The position numbers and the translations under genes are program-made. From Ectobacillus panaciterrae DSM 19096 (lineage in GTDB: Bacteria; Bacillota; Bacilli; Bacillales; Bacillaceae_G), in NCBI RefSeq assembly GCF_000430785.1, contig NZ_KE387247.1:21124-85123 (forward strand): 64,000 bases of DNA, read 5' to 3'. The notes under the pieces are model-generated. The model saw nothing but the letters and a program-made list of their open reading frames with translations, made no database searches and was not told the origin of the DNA. Shown here piece by piece: positions 26,960 through 35,461 of this stretch. Numbering within the stretch: position 1 is the stretch's first letter; each line of letters starts with the position of its first letter.

Positions 26960-27007
26960 ACAAAGAGGGCGCTGCGCTCTCTTTTTGAAACGCAAAAAAG
27001 TATAAAA

Positions 27008-27185
27008 TTTGGGGCGGAGAACCTCTGCCTTCCGGAGCTGAACGAGCCGATTCCGCTTTTTTTGTCTAGCTCCATCGGCTAACTCCTCCTGTCAGAGAAC
27101 CCCCGCCCATAAAGGTAAAAAGCACCTTTTTGGGCGGAGAACCTCTGCCTTCCGAAGTTGAACGAGCCGATTCCGCTTTTCTTGT
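27008..27185 (-). repeat. Nested palindromic repeat, copies B (27066-27185) and partial B' (27008-27062)
   Basis: On the minus strand: AAAAGCGGAATCGGCT, then GCAGAGGTTCTCCGCCC, AAAGGTG loop, ACCTTT, GGGCGGGGGTTCTCTG and AGCCGATGG. The arms AATCGGCT/AGCCGAT replace GCCGGCT/AGCCGG of other copies. Fills the gap between the GDYXXLXY gene and the next small gene. Confidence 0.8.
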
Positions 27186-27247
27186 GTTTTCAGAAAACAA
27201 AAAACAAGTTATGATAGTTAGGACAGCATGGATAAGGTGGGAACAGA

Positions 27248-27505
27248 ATGACAACGAACGAATATATCTCTTTTTTGCGTGCAAAGGGCTTTAAACTGCC
27301 AGAGGATGCGCTTGGATTTATCGCTTTTGGCCAAAAATATACGGAAGCGCCCGATGAAATGGTAAATATCGCAATAGAAGCCACGCTAAAGCATCAGCGT
27401 CATTTTGACGGAAGCTATTTCGTTGCGCTTTTAGAAAGACTGCAGCAGGAAAAGATTGCAGATAAAAAAAGCGCACAGGCATATGTGCGCAGGCTTGAAA
27501 GATAA
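27248..27505 (+). CDS. 85-residue hypothetical protein (possible DUF6123)
   Basis: A soluble helical protein MTTNEYISFLRAKGFK... that ends YVRRLER. AAGGTGGGAA precedes the ATG. The name DUF6123 is a guess from size and pattern, not a match I can verify. It converges on the EamA exporter. Confidence 0.65.
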   Translation: MTTNEYISFLRAKGFKLPEDALGFIAFGQKYTEAPDEMVNIAIEATLKHQRHFDGSYFVALLERLQQEKIADKKSAQAYVRRLER

Positions 27506-27507
27506 GC

Positions 27508-28404
27508 CTACGCTGCCTGTGCTTTTTCTTTTGGCTTGCTTGGAAGCTCCGCAAAAATCATGCCGAGCAAAATGAGCGCGCAGCCGGCTATAGCCGGTAC
27601 GGTTAGTGTTTCATTAGCGGCAAATACACCAGTTAAGGCAGCAAATACCGGCTCCATCGCCAAAATGATCGCTACGCGTGTCGGCGAAGTGTGTGTTTGC
27701 GCTGCAGTTTGTACGAAAAAAGCGATCGACGTAGCAAACACAGCAGTCAAGAGCAGCGCAAACAAAAAGGAGCTGCTTGTCCAAAGCGCAGGGGATAAAA
27801 TGCGCTGCCAATCTTCAAACAAAACTGCGCAAATAGAGGAAAACACTCCGACGGCAAGAACCTGCATCGCACTTAAAAACAGGGGAGTAAACCGGCGTGA
27901 ATATTTTCCGTTCATTAAAATGTGAACCGCAAATGAAACTGCACAGCATAATACTAGAATATCGCCTGTGTTGAAGGTGAAGGAATTATCGGCAGTCAGC
28001 AGGAACAAGCCGATTGTTGCCACGAAAACCCCCAGTACAGCAAGCAATCCGGTTTTCTGCCTAAGAAATAAAAACGAGAACAGCGGAATCATGACAATGC
28101 TTAACCCTGTTAAAAATCCGGCCTTTGAAGAGGTTGTGTATAAGAGTCCGAACGTTTGAAATAAGTAGCCCGCGAATAAAAAGAAGCCGATTAAGATGCC
28201 TGGAGCAATAGACTGTTTCCTTTCTTTTGCAGGGCGAAACAAAAGTGCAATTAGAAGGATAAAGCCCGCAAGCAAAAAGCGCACTGCATTAAAGGTAAAT
28301 GGCTCCACTAATGAAATGGCATTTTGTACGATAACGAATGTTATGCCCCATATAAAGGCTACAAATAATAAACCAAGATGTGCAAAAAACTCTTTGCGCA
28401 ACAT
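27508..28404 (-). CDS. EamA/DMT-family transporter
   Basis: A 298-residue polytopic membrane protein with ten hydrophobic spans and two EamA repeats (WGITFVIVQNAI near the start; ILAMEPVFAALTGVFAANETLT in the second). These export small metabolites or drugs; substrate unknown. ATG at 28404 follows AAAGGAGG. It ends two bases from the converging 85-residue gene. Confidence 0.9.
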   Translation of the reverse strand: MLRKEFFAHLGLLFVAFIWGITFVIVQNAISLVEPFTFNAVRFLLAGFILLIALLFRPAKERKQSIAPGILIGFFLFAGYLFQTFGLLYTTSSKAGFLTGLSIVMIPLFSFLFLRQKTGLLAVLGVFVATIGLFLLTADNSFTFNTGDILVLCCAVSFAVHILMNGKYSRRFTPLFLSAMQVLAVGVFSSICAVLFEDWQRILSPALWTSSSFLFALLLTAVFATSIAFFVQTAAQTHTSPTRVAIILAMEPVFAALTGVFAANETLTVPAIAGCALILLGMIFAELPSKPKEKAQAA

Positions 28405-28405
28405 A

Positions 28406-28798
28406 CTACCTCCTTTGTTGTGAAATCGCTTTTCGTGCTAGTTCGTCCGCCACTTTATTTTGTTGGCTCGGAATCCACTTTAGAAAAAATAAATCAAATT
28501 GTTCAATAAGCTGCAGCGCTTCCGCAAGCAGGGGCATAAATGTTTTATTCTTCACATATTGCTTTTCTACAGCTCGCTCTACAAGCTGGGAATCCGTTCG
28601 GAACGACACCACTTTATAGTTATGCGCCAGGCAATATTTTAATGCTGCAAGCAACGCTTTGTATTCTGCTTCATGGTTGCTCATGTTGCCAAGCGGAATA
28701 GAAAGCTGAACAGGTTTGTCAATGCCTCTGATGAAAATGCCTGCGCCGGACGGACCGGGATTTCCTTTTGTTGCTCCGTCAATGTAAACCTCGATCAA
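28406..28798 (-). CDS. ypdQ: RNase HI-like protein (YpdQ)
   Basis: A 130-residue RNase H fold protein. Metal-site residues are visible: Asp in VYIDGATKGNPG, Glu in SNHEAEYKA and Asp in FRTDSQL, with the Asp of KVADELARKA at the end. TTG start at 28798 with AGGAGG eight bases upstream. It lies immediately before the EamA gene on the same strand. Confidence 0.88.
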   Translation of the reverse strand: MIEVYIDGATKGNPGPSGAGIFIRGIDKPVQLSIPLGNMSNHEAEYKALLAALKYCLAHNYKVVSFRTDSQLVERAVEKQYVKNKTFMPLLAEALQLIEQFDLFFLKWIPSQQNKVADELARKAISQQRR

Positions 28799-28812
28799 CT
28801 TAATGCCTCCTT

Positions 28813-29685
28813 TTATCCAATAGTAATGGTATACTGAGCAGCGAAAGTTTTGCTCTGTTCCAAAATTTGAATCCCCTTCTTATCCTTCAGCTCGCCGGGC
28901 GCCCCGGCTTTATCTGCCATTCCGTACCAAGGTTCAATGCATACAAAAGGCGCTCCCGTGCCTTCCGACCAAATCCCTACATACGGAAATCCCTCAAAAT
29001 TGACTCGTATAAACTTATCATGATTGCGTCCGCGAATGGAAATTTCATTTTTGTTCAATCCTTCTAAAATAATGGCATCGTCTGCAAACAGCTCCTGCGA
29101 AAGAGGTAAAATTTCTGCAGCATCAGCAAGAAGCTTTTTCTCGTCCGTAATATACCCGTTATCAAGCGTATATGTTGCTAACTGTTCCGGCTCGGAAAAT
29201 TGCAAATAGTAATCGGTGTAGGCTTCTCCTTCTAGAAGAGGAACGCGGAATCCCGGGTGCGCGCCGATGGAAAAATACATGTCGCTGTGACCGCAGTTCT
29301 TTACTTCATACGCAATGTGAAGGGATGCTTGCTCCAATTTATAAGTAATATACAATTCAAATTGGAATGGATAGATTTGCATCGTATCTTCGTTGCTTGC
29401 TAAACGATATGTAAGGCTGTCTTTTGTTTCATCCGTCAATTCAAACATCGAATCTCTGGCAAAACCATGCTGGGGAAGAGTATAGGATCGTCCATTCACA
29501 TAATATGTATTTTCTACTAATCTGCCGACAATGGGAAACAAGACAGGCGCATGACGCTTCCAATAGGCAGGGTCAGCTTGCCATATATACTCTGTATCGT
29601 CGCTTTTAGACCGTACACTCGTCAGTTCAGCACCAATTTTCGATACACAAATACGCAGGTGTTCATTTGCAATCGTCGAAATCAT
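28813..29685 (-). CDS. Aldose 1-epimerase family protein (LacX-like)
   Basis: A 290-residue mutarotase-fold protein. Family residues include RLVENTYYVNG, HGFARDSMF, the His in SIGAHPGFRVPL and the Glu in FVCIEPWYG. ATG at 29685 with AAGGAGAG upstream; a longer reading frame further upstream has no ribosome site. Sugar substrate unknown. It lies upstream of ypdQ and may be co-transcribed with it and the exporter. Confidence 0.9.
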   Translation of the reverse strand: MISTIANEHLRICVSKIGAELTSVRSKSDDTEYIWQADPAYWKRHAPVLFPIVGRLVENTYYVNGRSYTLPQHGFARDSMFELTDETKDSLTYRLASNEDTMQIYPFQFELYITYKLEQASLHIAYEVKNCGHSDMYFSIGAHPGFRVPLLEGEAYTDYYLQFSEPEQLATYTLDNGYITDEKKLLADAAEILPLSQELFADDAIILEGLNKNEISIRGRNHDKFIRVNFEGFPYVGIWSEGTGAPFVCIEPWYGMADKAGAPGELKDKKGIQILEQSKTFAAQYTITIG

Positions 29686-29760
29686 ATGTATTCTCTCCTT
29701 TGAATGGAATAGTTCTATTATAACAAGCATGTGAACAAATACATAAAGAAAAAGGACAGC

Positions 29761-29838
29761 CTACTCAAGTTGTCCTGCAGAACCGATTTTCATGCGTCTT
29801 GCAATATAGCTAAACGGTGTATTGGCAACCGATACCAA
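29761..29838 (-). CDS. Possible 25-residue peptide with own ribosome site and terminator
   Basis: TTG at 29838 with TTGGAGG upstream gives MVSVANTPFSYIARR..., ending in a terminator (AGGACA ... TGTCCTTTTTC) that overlaps its stop. The frame remains open upstream without a start codon, so it could also be the tail of a decayed gene. The rest of 29686-29985 holds only the upstream region of ypeP. Confidence 0.3.
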   Translation of the reverse strand: MVSVANTPFSYIARRMKIGSAGQLE

Positions 29839-29985
29839 TTTATTTCCTCCAAGTTTTAATATCGCGGGATGGTTGTGAATCGCGCAGTGTGTATGAAAAT
29901 AATAACGTATTGTAAAATAGGGAGAGAAGATAATTCAATGTATTTTCGTAAAGTCTTTAAATTTTGATAATAAAGGAGCCCTTTC

Positions 29986-30642
29986 ATGAAATATCGAATT
30001 GAATGGACATATAAAACGAAGAACGGCTTGGAAACAGTTTTGCAAACAGAATATTTACGCTTAGAAGAAGCATTGCAATTCGCTGTGGATTTTGAAAAAA
30101 CCGGGCGGGCAAAGGAAATTGCTTTTTATGATGAGATGGGTACGCATTGGAGCAAAAAAGAAGCGGAGAAGCTCGTGAAGCAGGTAGAAGAAGAGCCCCA
30201 CGACGTTGTTCTTTATTTTGACGGAGGTTATGATATTCAAACGAAACAAGCCGGTGTCGGTGTGAGTATTTACTACAAACAAAATGGAAAAACTTATCGT
30301 ATCCGCCGCAATGAACCATTCGGAGAGCTGGAAAACAATAATGAAGCAGAGTACGCTGCCCTGCAGTTTGGCATACAAATATTAGAAGAGTTAGGTGTGC
30401 AGTATCAATCCGTTATACTGCGCGGAGATTCGCAAGTCGTTTTGAATCAATTATCGGGCGAGTGGCCTTGCTATGAAGAAAATTTAAACAAGTATCTTGA
30501 TCGTATCGAGGAAAAAGCCAAAGCGCTGAAGCTGAAATTAGCGTGTGAACCGATTTCACGAAAAAGCAACAAAGAAGCGCATCAGCTTGCTTCTCAAGCG
30601 CTGGAAGGAGTTTTTATCGACAGTCATGCAATTGTCGAGTGA
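29986..30642 (+). CDS. ypeP: YpeP, RNase H-like protein with N-terminal extension
   Basis: A 218-residue protein. Residues 1-65 are a separate domain; residues 70-210 are RNase H-like with Asp in LYFDGGYDI, Glu in NNNEAEYAAL and Asp in ILRGDSQVV, plus the basic loop RKSNKEAHQLASQAL. AAAGGAGCC precedes the ATG. With ypdQ, this cluster holds two RNase H-like proteins, as in B. subtilis. Confidence 0.9.
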   Translation: MKYRIEWTYKTKNGLETVLQTEYLRLEEALQFAVDFEKTGRAKEIAFYDEMGTHWSKKEAEKLVKQVEEEPHDVVLYFDGGYDIQTKQAGVGVSIYYKQNGKTYRIRRNEPFGELENNNEAEYAALQFGIQILEELGVQYQSVILRGDSQVVLNQLSGEWPCYEENLNKYLDRIEEKAKALKLKLACEPISRKSNKEAHQLASQALEGVFIDSHAIVE

Positions 30643-30656
30643 AAGGTGGAGACATT

Positions 30657-30833
30657 GTGAACCGAAAGCAGCTGATTTCACAAGTGCATGATTTAATTGA
30701 AACATACTGCGCAGGCTGCTTTGTGAACAGTCATTTTCGCAAGGAGCACGGAAAAAGCTATGCACAGTCATTTTGTATTAAGCAATGCACAGTAGGCGAA
30801 AAATTAAAAGAATACGGCAAAAAGCTGTCATAA
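30657..30833 (+). CDS. ypeQ: Zinc-finger small protein YpeQ
   Basis: A 58-residue protein of the zf-C2HCIx2C type: Cys-Gly-Cys in CAGCFVNSHF, His in RKEHGKSYAQ and the FCIKQCTVG knuckle. GTG start at 30657, overlapping the ypeP end closely (14 bp), after AAAGGTGGAG. Likely nucleic-acid or partner binding; role unknown. Same order as in B. subtilis. Confidence 0.82.
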   Translation: MNRKQLISQVHDLIETYCAGCFVNSHFRKEHGKSYAQSFCIKQCTVGEKLKEYGKKLS

Positions 30834-30837
30834 TAAG

Positions 30838-31045
30838 AAAAGCGGAATCGGCTTGTTCAGGCGCAGAACCTAAGGTTCTCCGCCCTAAAAAGCGCTTTTT
30901 GCTTTTTTGTGGCGGAGGTTCTTAGGTGGCAGCGCCTAGCCGATGGAGCTAGACATCAAGAAAAGCGAAGCCCTCGAGGTGCAGAATCAGAGGTTCTCCG
31001 CCCTTAAAGGCGCTTTTTGCCAATACATCGGCGGAGCTAGACATG
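30838..31045 (+). repeat. Nested palindromic repeat, copies D (30838-30956) and degenerate D' (30957-31045)
   Basis: Copy D reads AGGCGC / GCGCCT, CCTAAGGTTCTCCGCC / GGCGGAGGTTCTTAGG, AAAAGC / GCTTTT. D' keeps only parts. They fill the gap between ypeQ and the DUF2564 gene. Confidence 0.85.
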
Positions 31046-31071
31046 CCCCAAAGTTTCATACTTTCTAAAGA

Positions 31072-31097
31072 AAAAACCGCCCAAGGGGCGGTTTTCT
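31072..31097 (-). terminator. Terminator of the DUF2564 gene
   Basis: AACCGCCC-AAGG-GGCGGTT hairpin with a TTTTTTC run on the minus strand. Confidence 0.8.
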
Positions 31098-31141
31098 TCT
31101 GGCTGATGCAGGGGAAAAGCATCCTGCCTACGAGTTTCATC

Positions 31142-31390
31142 TTAATGTTTTGCTGCAATCAACTGATGTTCTACGCTCGAAAGCTTTGCTTCTTGCTCTT
31201 GTAAAAAATCTGCATCCAAATCGGTTGCGACACCTTTCATTTGTTCAAGCTGAGCGCGCGCTTCTGCCGCTGCCGTTGCTGCACGCTGCAGCGATTCCGG
31301 GTCCATGGTGACTGTAGCAGAGCCTATCATTTGTTGCGCTGCCTCCACTTTCATAGACACTTGTTCAAAACCATTAAACGGTTTACTCAC
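31142..31390 (-). CDS. DUF2564 family protein (YpzA-like)
   Basis: An 82-residue helical protein with AAAEARAQLEQMKGVATDLD near residue 50 and VEAAQQMIGSATVTMDPE near residue 20. GTG start at 31390 with AAGGAGG eight bases upstream; an earlier ATG covers that site. Neighbour cspD matches the B. subtilis ypzA-cspD order. Function unknown. Confidence 0.72.
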   Translation of the reverse strand: MSKPFNGFEQVSMKVEAAQQMIGSATVTMDPESLQRAATAAAEARAQLEQMKGVATDLDADFLQEQEAKLSSVEHQLIAAKH

Positions 31391-31460
31391 TGCTTTTGCC
31401 TCCTTCATTCCTTATCAAGCATAGTGTTTGTCCGCAAAAAAGGAAATATGCAAAAAGAAA

Positions 31461-31705
31461 AGTTCTGCCGGCTCGTTCAGGTGCAGAACCAGAGGTTCTC
31501 ACCCCTCAAAGGTGCTTTTTACCTTTGTGTGGGTGAGGTTCTCTGGTGGCAGCACCTAGCCGGAGGAGCTAGACATCAAGAAAAGCGGAGCCGGCTCGTT
31601 CAGGTGCAGAACCAGAGGTTCTCTACCCTTAAAGGCGCTTTTTGCCTTTATGTGGTAGAGGTTCTCTGGTGGCAGCACCTAGCCGGAGGAGCTGGACATG
31701 CCTTC
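31461..31705 (+). repeat. Nested palindromic repeat, copies E (31461-31577) and F (31578-31705)
   Basis: Two head-to-tail units. E: AGGTGC / GCACCT, TCTCACCC / GGGTGA, AAAGGT / ACCTTT. F: TCTACC / GGTAGA, AAAGGC / GCCTTT, with the same AGGTGC / GCACCT and CCAGAG / CTCTGG stems. Loop GCTTTTT is shared. Other bases of 31391-31772 hold the cspD terminator. Confidence 0.9.
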
Positions 31706-31725
31706 ATTTGATACTCTTCATACAA

Positions 31726-31757
31726 AAAAAGCTGTCCCTATACTTGGGACAGCCTTT
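31726..31757 (-). terminator. Terminator of cspD
   Basis: GGCTGTCCC-AAGTATA-GGGACAGCTTTTTTTG on the minus strand. Confidence 0.85.
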
Positions 31758-31772
31758 CGTATTTAAACAAAA

Positions 31773-31970
31773 TTATACTCTTACAACGTTAGCAGCTTGA
31801 GGTCCACGGTTTCCTTCTACGATATCGAAAGAAACTTCTTGGCCTTCTTCTAAGGATTTGAAGCCTTCGCCTTGAATAGCAGAGAAATGTACGAATACAT
31901 CGTTGCCGCCTTCTACTTCAATGAAACCAAAGCCCTTTTCGTTGTTAAACCATTTTACTTTTCCTTGCAT
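31773..31970 (-). CDS. cspD: Cold shock protein (CspD-like)
   Basis: A 65-residue OB-fold RNA chaperone with RNP1 KGFGFIEV and RNP2 DVFVHFSAI. It binds single-stranded RNA and destabilises structure at low temperature. A TAGGAGG-like site lies upstream of the ATG at 31970. The sequence is nearest to B. subtilis CspD and the ypeP-ypeQ-ypzA-cspD neighbourhood supports that name. Confidence 0.9.
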   Translation of the reverse strand: MQGKVKWFNNEKGFGFIEVEGGNDVFVHFSAIQGEGFKSLEEGQEVSFDIVEGNRGPQAANVVRV

Positions 31971-32162
31971 GTTATATTTCCTCCTAGAACGTTACTATCT
32001 CATTTAATATGTATACACATGCTAAATGACAATTCTAATATACACCAATTGGAAGATATTAGTCAAGTAAGCGTTTTACTTTTTGAAAAGTACAGGGAAA
32101 GGTTATAGTACATCCCCTCTTCAAATATGTTTAATTGTGGTTGTACATAGAGGAGGGAATAT

Positions 32163-32900
32163 ATGCAAACGTCAAAAACATCATACTTGCTTGATAACGA
32201 AAGCATACAAAACCGAAAAGATTTGCCGGAATGGCTTCATATGGAATTCCAAAATTTCTCGAAGGTTGTATCTAATCCTACATTTCCATGTTATTTCGGC
32301 ATGACGGCTCTTAAAAAGAATGAGCTGCGCTATTCCTTTATCATGCAGGATGATTGGAGCATGCTTCCTCAGGCCCTGCTTTCGTTTTTAGAGCGTATCA
32401 AGCAAAAGCCCCTAGTGCGGCGCGGCTTGTTTCTATTCGCGGAACCGGAGAAAGAGGAGCGCTCACTTGACTACTACCGTGCATATTTTTGGAAAGTGCT
32501 TCAATATTTGCATGAAAAAGACAATCTACAGTGGCCGTCCCATATTCCGCAGGATCCTGATCATTATTTGTGGGAATTTTCTTTTGGAGGAGAACCGATT
32601 TTTGCGTTTGGAAACGCACCGGCTTATAAACAGCGGAAAACGAGAGATCTTGGCCGCTCGCTTATTATCGGGTTTCAGCCGCGCATCATTTTTGAAGGGC
32701 TGGAAGGTGATCGACCGAAAGGAGCCTATTCAAGACAAATGGTGCGGGAGCGCGTGGAGAAATGGGACGGCTTGCCGAAGCATCCGAACATCAGCCATTA
32801 CGGTGATTTGGATCATCGTGAATGGAAGCAATATTTTATTGGAGATGATAGTAAGCCTATTGAAGGAAAATGTCCGTTTCATCATAAAAAAGGCCGTTAG
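32163..32900 (+). CDS. YqcI/YcgG family protein
   Basis: A 245-residue soluble protein with FSKVVSNPTFPCYFGMTALKK and PSHIPQDPDHYLWEFSFGGEPIFAFGNAP, the core of the YqcI/YcgG family, and a C-terminal CPFHHKKGR. The conserved Cys and His suggest metal or cofactor binding; function unknown. GAGGGAATAT precedes the ATG at 32163. Confidence 0.88.
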   Translation: MQTSKTSYLLDNESIQNRKDLPEWLHMEFQNFSKVVSNPTFPCYFGMTALKKNELRYSFIMQDDWSMLPQALLSFLERIKQKPLVRRGLFLFAEPEKEERSLDYYRAYFWKVLQYLHEKDNLQWPSHIPQDPDHYLWEFSFGGEPIFAFGNAPAYKQRKTRDLGRSLIIGFQPRIIFEGLEGDRPKGAYSRQMVRERVEKWDGLPKHPNISHYGDLDHREWKQYFIGDDSKPIEGKCPFHHKKGR

Positions 32901-32920
32901 CTTGCTGACGGCCTTTTTTA
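32889..32920 (+). terminator. Terminator after the YcgG-family gene
   Basis: GGCCGT-TAGCTTGCTG-ACGGCCTTTTTT. Confidence 0.85.
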
Positions 32921-33322
32921 TAAGCGGGAAAGAAAGCTTGAATATGTCAGGTTGCATCTGAACGAACAGGCAGCGCCTTTCTTGTAAATATAAGAAATTA
33001 TAAAATTTCACGTAATGAATTTAATTATTTTTCTTCATTTAAAACCCATGATGTTCCCAGTTTACGACATACAAAAGAACGAACATGCTTACTTAGTCAA
33101 AAATACCGGAGTGGACGTAAAGGTTTTGAACGTTACTATACTCAGCAGGCGCTCTATGCCCGCCTAAAAAGAATGTTGGGCGGGTTTCTCCTATGCTGCG
33201 TTTTTCTTGTATGCATATTTCTTGCCGGAGCGGGTAGTTTAAAGTTGGAAGTTTCCATTTTTCGTCTATTTTTTGGAAAAACCTCATTTATTAATATTAA
33301 AATGGAAAGAAAGGAATCGTAT

Positions 33323-33955
33323 ATGTTCTTTGTTTTGATTCAGCAAATCGTTCTCGGTATTTCTCTCGCAGCTCCCGTAGGTCCTATCAATATTGAAATA
33401 GTGAAGCGCGGCATTGAGAAGGGATTTTGGCATGCTTGGTCAGTCGGACTCGGAGGCATGACTGCGGATATCTTGTTTATGCTGCTCATTTACTGTGGAT
33501 TATCGTCATTTTTTATGTATCCGCCTGTACAGCTGTTCATGTATTGCATCGGCTTTTTTTTGCTGTTTCATCTCGGTTTTACGAGTATTAAACAAGGAAT
33601 TTCAAAGCGCGGGATGGAATATATGAAGGAAGAGATTGGCGGAATACGGCAATCTTATGTAACTGGATTTGTCATCGCTCTCTCAAACCCGCTGAATTTA
33701 GTATTTTGGTTCGGTGTTTACGGAAGCACGCTGAGCTCTCTGCTGACAAAGGTAAGTAAACAGGAGGCGATGTTGTACAGTCTTTGTATCATTTTAGGAA
33801 TTATTTTATGGAATTTAAATATAGCTTTTTCCATTCACTTTGGCCGCACGCTGCTGAAACCTCGAATGTTGGGATGGATTACGGCAGGAGCGGGAGTGGT
33901 TTTGGTCGGCTACTCTATTCACTTCGCTTATAAGGCAGTACAGCTATTCATTTAG
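33323..33955 (+). CDS. LysE/RhtB-family amino acid exporter
   Basis: A 210-residue protein with six hydrophobic spans and the family motif AAPVGPINIEIVKRGIEKGFWHAW near residues 15-38, plus ALSNPLNLVFWFGVYG. It should export an amino acid or related metabolite. ATG at 33323 with AAAGGAA eight bases upstream is preferred over a longer frame. Within 32921-33322 I see only a weak GCCCGCC hairpin and no gene. Confidence 0.88.
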   Translation: MFFVLIQQIVLGISLAAPVGPINIEIVKRGIEKGFWHAWSVGLGGMTADILFMLLIYCGLSSFFMYPPVQLFMYCIGFFLLFHLGFTSIKQGISKRGMEYMKEEIGGIRQSYVTGFVIALSNPLNLVFWFGVYGSTLSSLLTKVSKQEAMLYSLCIILGIILWNLNIAFSIHFGRTLLKPRMLGWITAGAGVVLVGYSIHFAYKAVQLFI

Positions 33956-33968
33956 GGAGGGATAAAGA

Positions 33969-34265
33969 ATGTATCGTACAACTGTTAACGAAAAAGAAAT
34001 CATCGTAAAATTATCAACAAAACTGATAAAAGAAGTAGAAAATCGTACGCCTGTTTATGAATCTGTTGTATCGATTGCACAGCGTGTGCTGCAGCGCCCT
34101 GAGCAGGTGAGCTTTGCAGTTAACCATAAGGAAATCGGACTTATTATCGGCGAGGTGCATAGGGGAGAAATAGTTGTTTTTTCTGTGGAGCATATCATTG
34201 AAAAGCAAAATATTTTTCAGCAGCAGCTGCTTGACCGCAATTTTGAACAGGGGGCCAGCTTCTAA
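33969..34265 (+). CDS. 98-residue hypothetical protein
   Basis: A soluble protein MYRTTVNEKEIIVKL..., 13 bp after the LysE gene with GGGAGGG before the ATG, so probably co-transcribed. Contains a helical middle (YESVVSIAQRVLQRPEQ) and a beta-like end. Not recognised as a known family. Confidence 0.7.
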   Translation: MYRTTVNEKEIIVKLSTKLIKEVENRTPVYESVVSIAQRVLQRPEQVSFAVNHKEIGLIIGEVHRGEIVVFSVEHIIEKQNIFQQQLLDRNFEQGASF

Positions 34266-34296
34266 AACCACATATGCTTTTTCTAGTTTTCACTAT

Positions 34297-34326
34297 ATAA
34301 ACAATTTGTGTATATATTCGCAAATT
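34297..34326. promoter_or_regulatory. Palindrome AACAATTTG...CAAATTGTT
   Basis: A 9-bp inverted repeat with 12-base centre, upstream of the 49-residue gene. It could be an operator or cruciform; no protein can be named. Confidence 0.4.
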
Positions 34327-34400
34327 GTTGCGATTTTCGAATATAAGGGGCTCGGACCGTATGCTATAGTAAAAGCAGAAAGAGCATAGGGATGATGAAG

Positions 34401-34550
34401 ATGATCCGATGTGAATGGCAGGATTTCTCCACTGAAACAGAGCCGTATATATATGAAAAATTCGAGGAAATTGCAGGCGATGAATTTGATGTGATGATGG
34501 ATGAAAGCGGATTTCCGCAATATGTTTGGACCGCCAATTATGTACCGTAA
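34401..34550 (+). CDS. 49-residue acidic small protein
   Basis: MIRCEWQDFSTETEPYI... followed by a very acidic middle and ending YVWTANYVP. AGGG lies nine bases before the ATG at 34401; two earlier ATG codons are closer to it. Pattern resembles small conserved Bacillus proteins, but I cannot name a family. Confidence 0.6.
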   Translation: MIRCEWQDFSTETEPYIYEKFEEIAGDEFDVMMDESGFPQYVWTANYVP

Positions 34551-34620
34551 CAAAGAGAAACAAGATCTTAGAAGAAATCGAGTTTAAAATCATTCTGAGA
34601 AATCTAGTTTGTGAATAATA

Positions 34621-34651
34621 AAAACAGCTGCTAAAATGGCAGCTGTTTTTA
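34621..34651 (+). terminator. Terminator downstream of the 49-residue gene
   Basis: AAACAGCTGC-TAAAATG-GCAGCTGTTTTTA. The rest of 34652-35120 holds no convincing gene; a 56-codon minus-strand frame there lacks a ribosome site. Confidence 0.8.
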
Positions 34652-34875
34652 TTTGTATGCATCATTTTCTTTTAGCATATTTTGTCGATCGAAATCTTGT
34701 TTTGTATGTTGAATGGCAAAAGCATATAAGAGAAAAACAGCATGGTTGTTACATTGCGATAGAAACCTAGCAGACGGACAGAAATATATGGAGAAAGAAC
34801 ACGATTAACATTAAGAAGAATGATGGAAAAAAATCCCGTCATAATAGCACTTAAAATAAGATAGGGGAATAATTT

Positions 34876-34889
34876 TGAGAGCGTTTTCT
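34876..34889 (+). promoter_or_regulatory. Putative cre site (CcpA)
   Basis: TGAGAGCGTTTTCT matches TGWNANCGNTNWCA at 13 of 14 positions. It lies about 230 bp upstream of the DUF485/acetate symporter genes, a class commonly under carbon catabolite control. Confidence 0.5.
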
Positions 34890-35120
34890 ATTATAATAAA
34901 TCATTTCAAAAAATTGGAATAAAATGACCAAATTTGTCTAACGAAAACCCTTTCATAAGCAGGACAGATTCAATAAAATGAACTTAAGTTTCTGAATATT
35001 ACTGATATTTTATTGTGTTTTCATTCATTTGCATGATGTATTTATAGAGAGGGGAGGGCAGATCGCACGAATGCTCTTATACAGGATTCATGCATGAATT
35101 TCAGAGGGGAGAGGATTACG

Positions 35121-35459
35121 ATGGAAATGAAGCAAGATACACACACAAACCAAAATGAAATCGATTATACGGAAATCGCTAAGTCTGCTGAGTTCAAACA
35201 GCTGTTGCAAGCTAAAAAGAAGTTTATTATTCCTATGTCTTTATTCTTTTTTTGTTTTTACATTGCGCTGCCTCTTATGACATCTTATTCAAAGGTGCTT
35301 AACAAAACGGCATTCGGCGATATCACTTGGGCTTGGGTGTTCGCGTTCGGTCAGTTTGTGATGACGTGGTCGCTTTGTATGATTTACAGCAAAAAAGCTG
35401 CGTCCTTTGACAAAATATCTGCCGGTATTCTGCAAAAATTAAATAGGGGGAGGGGCTAA
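35121..35459 (+). CDS. DUF485 membrane protein
   Basis: A 112-residue protein with a hydrophilic start and two membrane spans (residues about 38-60 and 72-95), the DUF485 family that accompanies ActP-type symporters. The ATG at 35121 has GGGGAGAGG upstream. It is separated by two bases from the symporter, so the two are co-translated and probably form one transport system. Confidence 0.88.
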   Translation: MEMKQDTHTNQNEIDYTEIAKSAEFKQLLQAKKKFIIPMSLFFFCFYIALPLMTSYSKVLNKTAFGDITWAWVFAFGQFVMTWSLCMIYSKKAASFDKISAGILQKLNRGRG

Positions 35460-35461
35460 GG

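Noticed and set aside
34672-34842. 56-codon hydrophobic frame on the minus strand
   Set aside because: No ribosome site, lies in an AT-rich region; could be a decayed membrane gene but not supportable.
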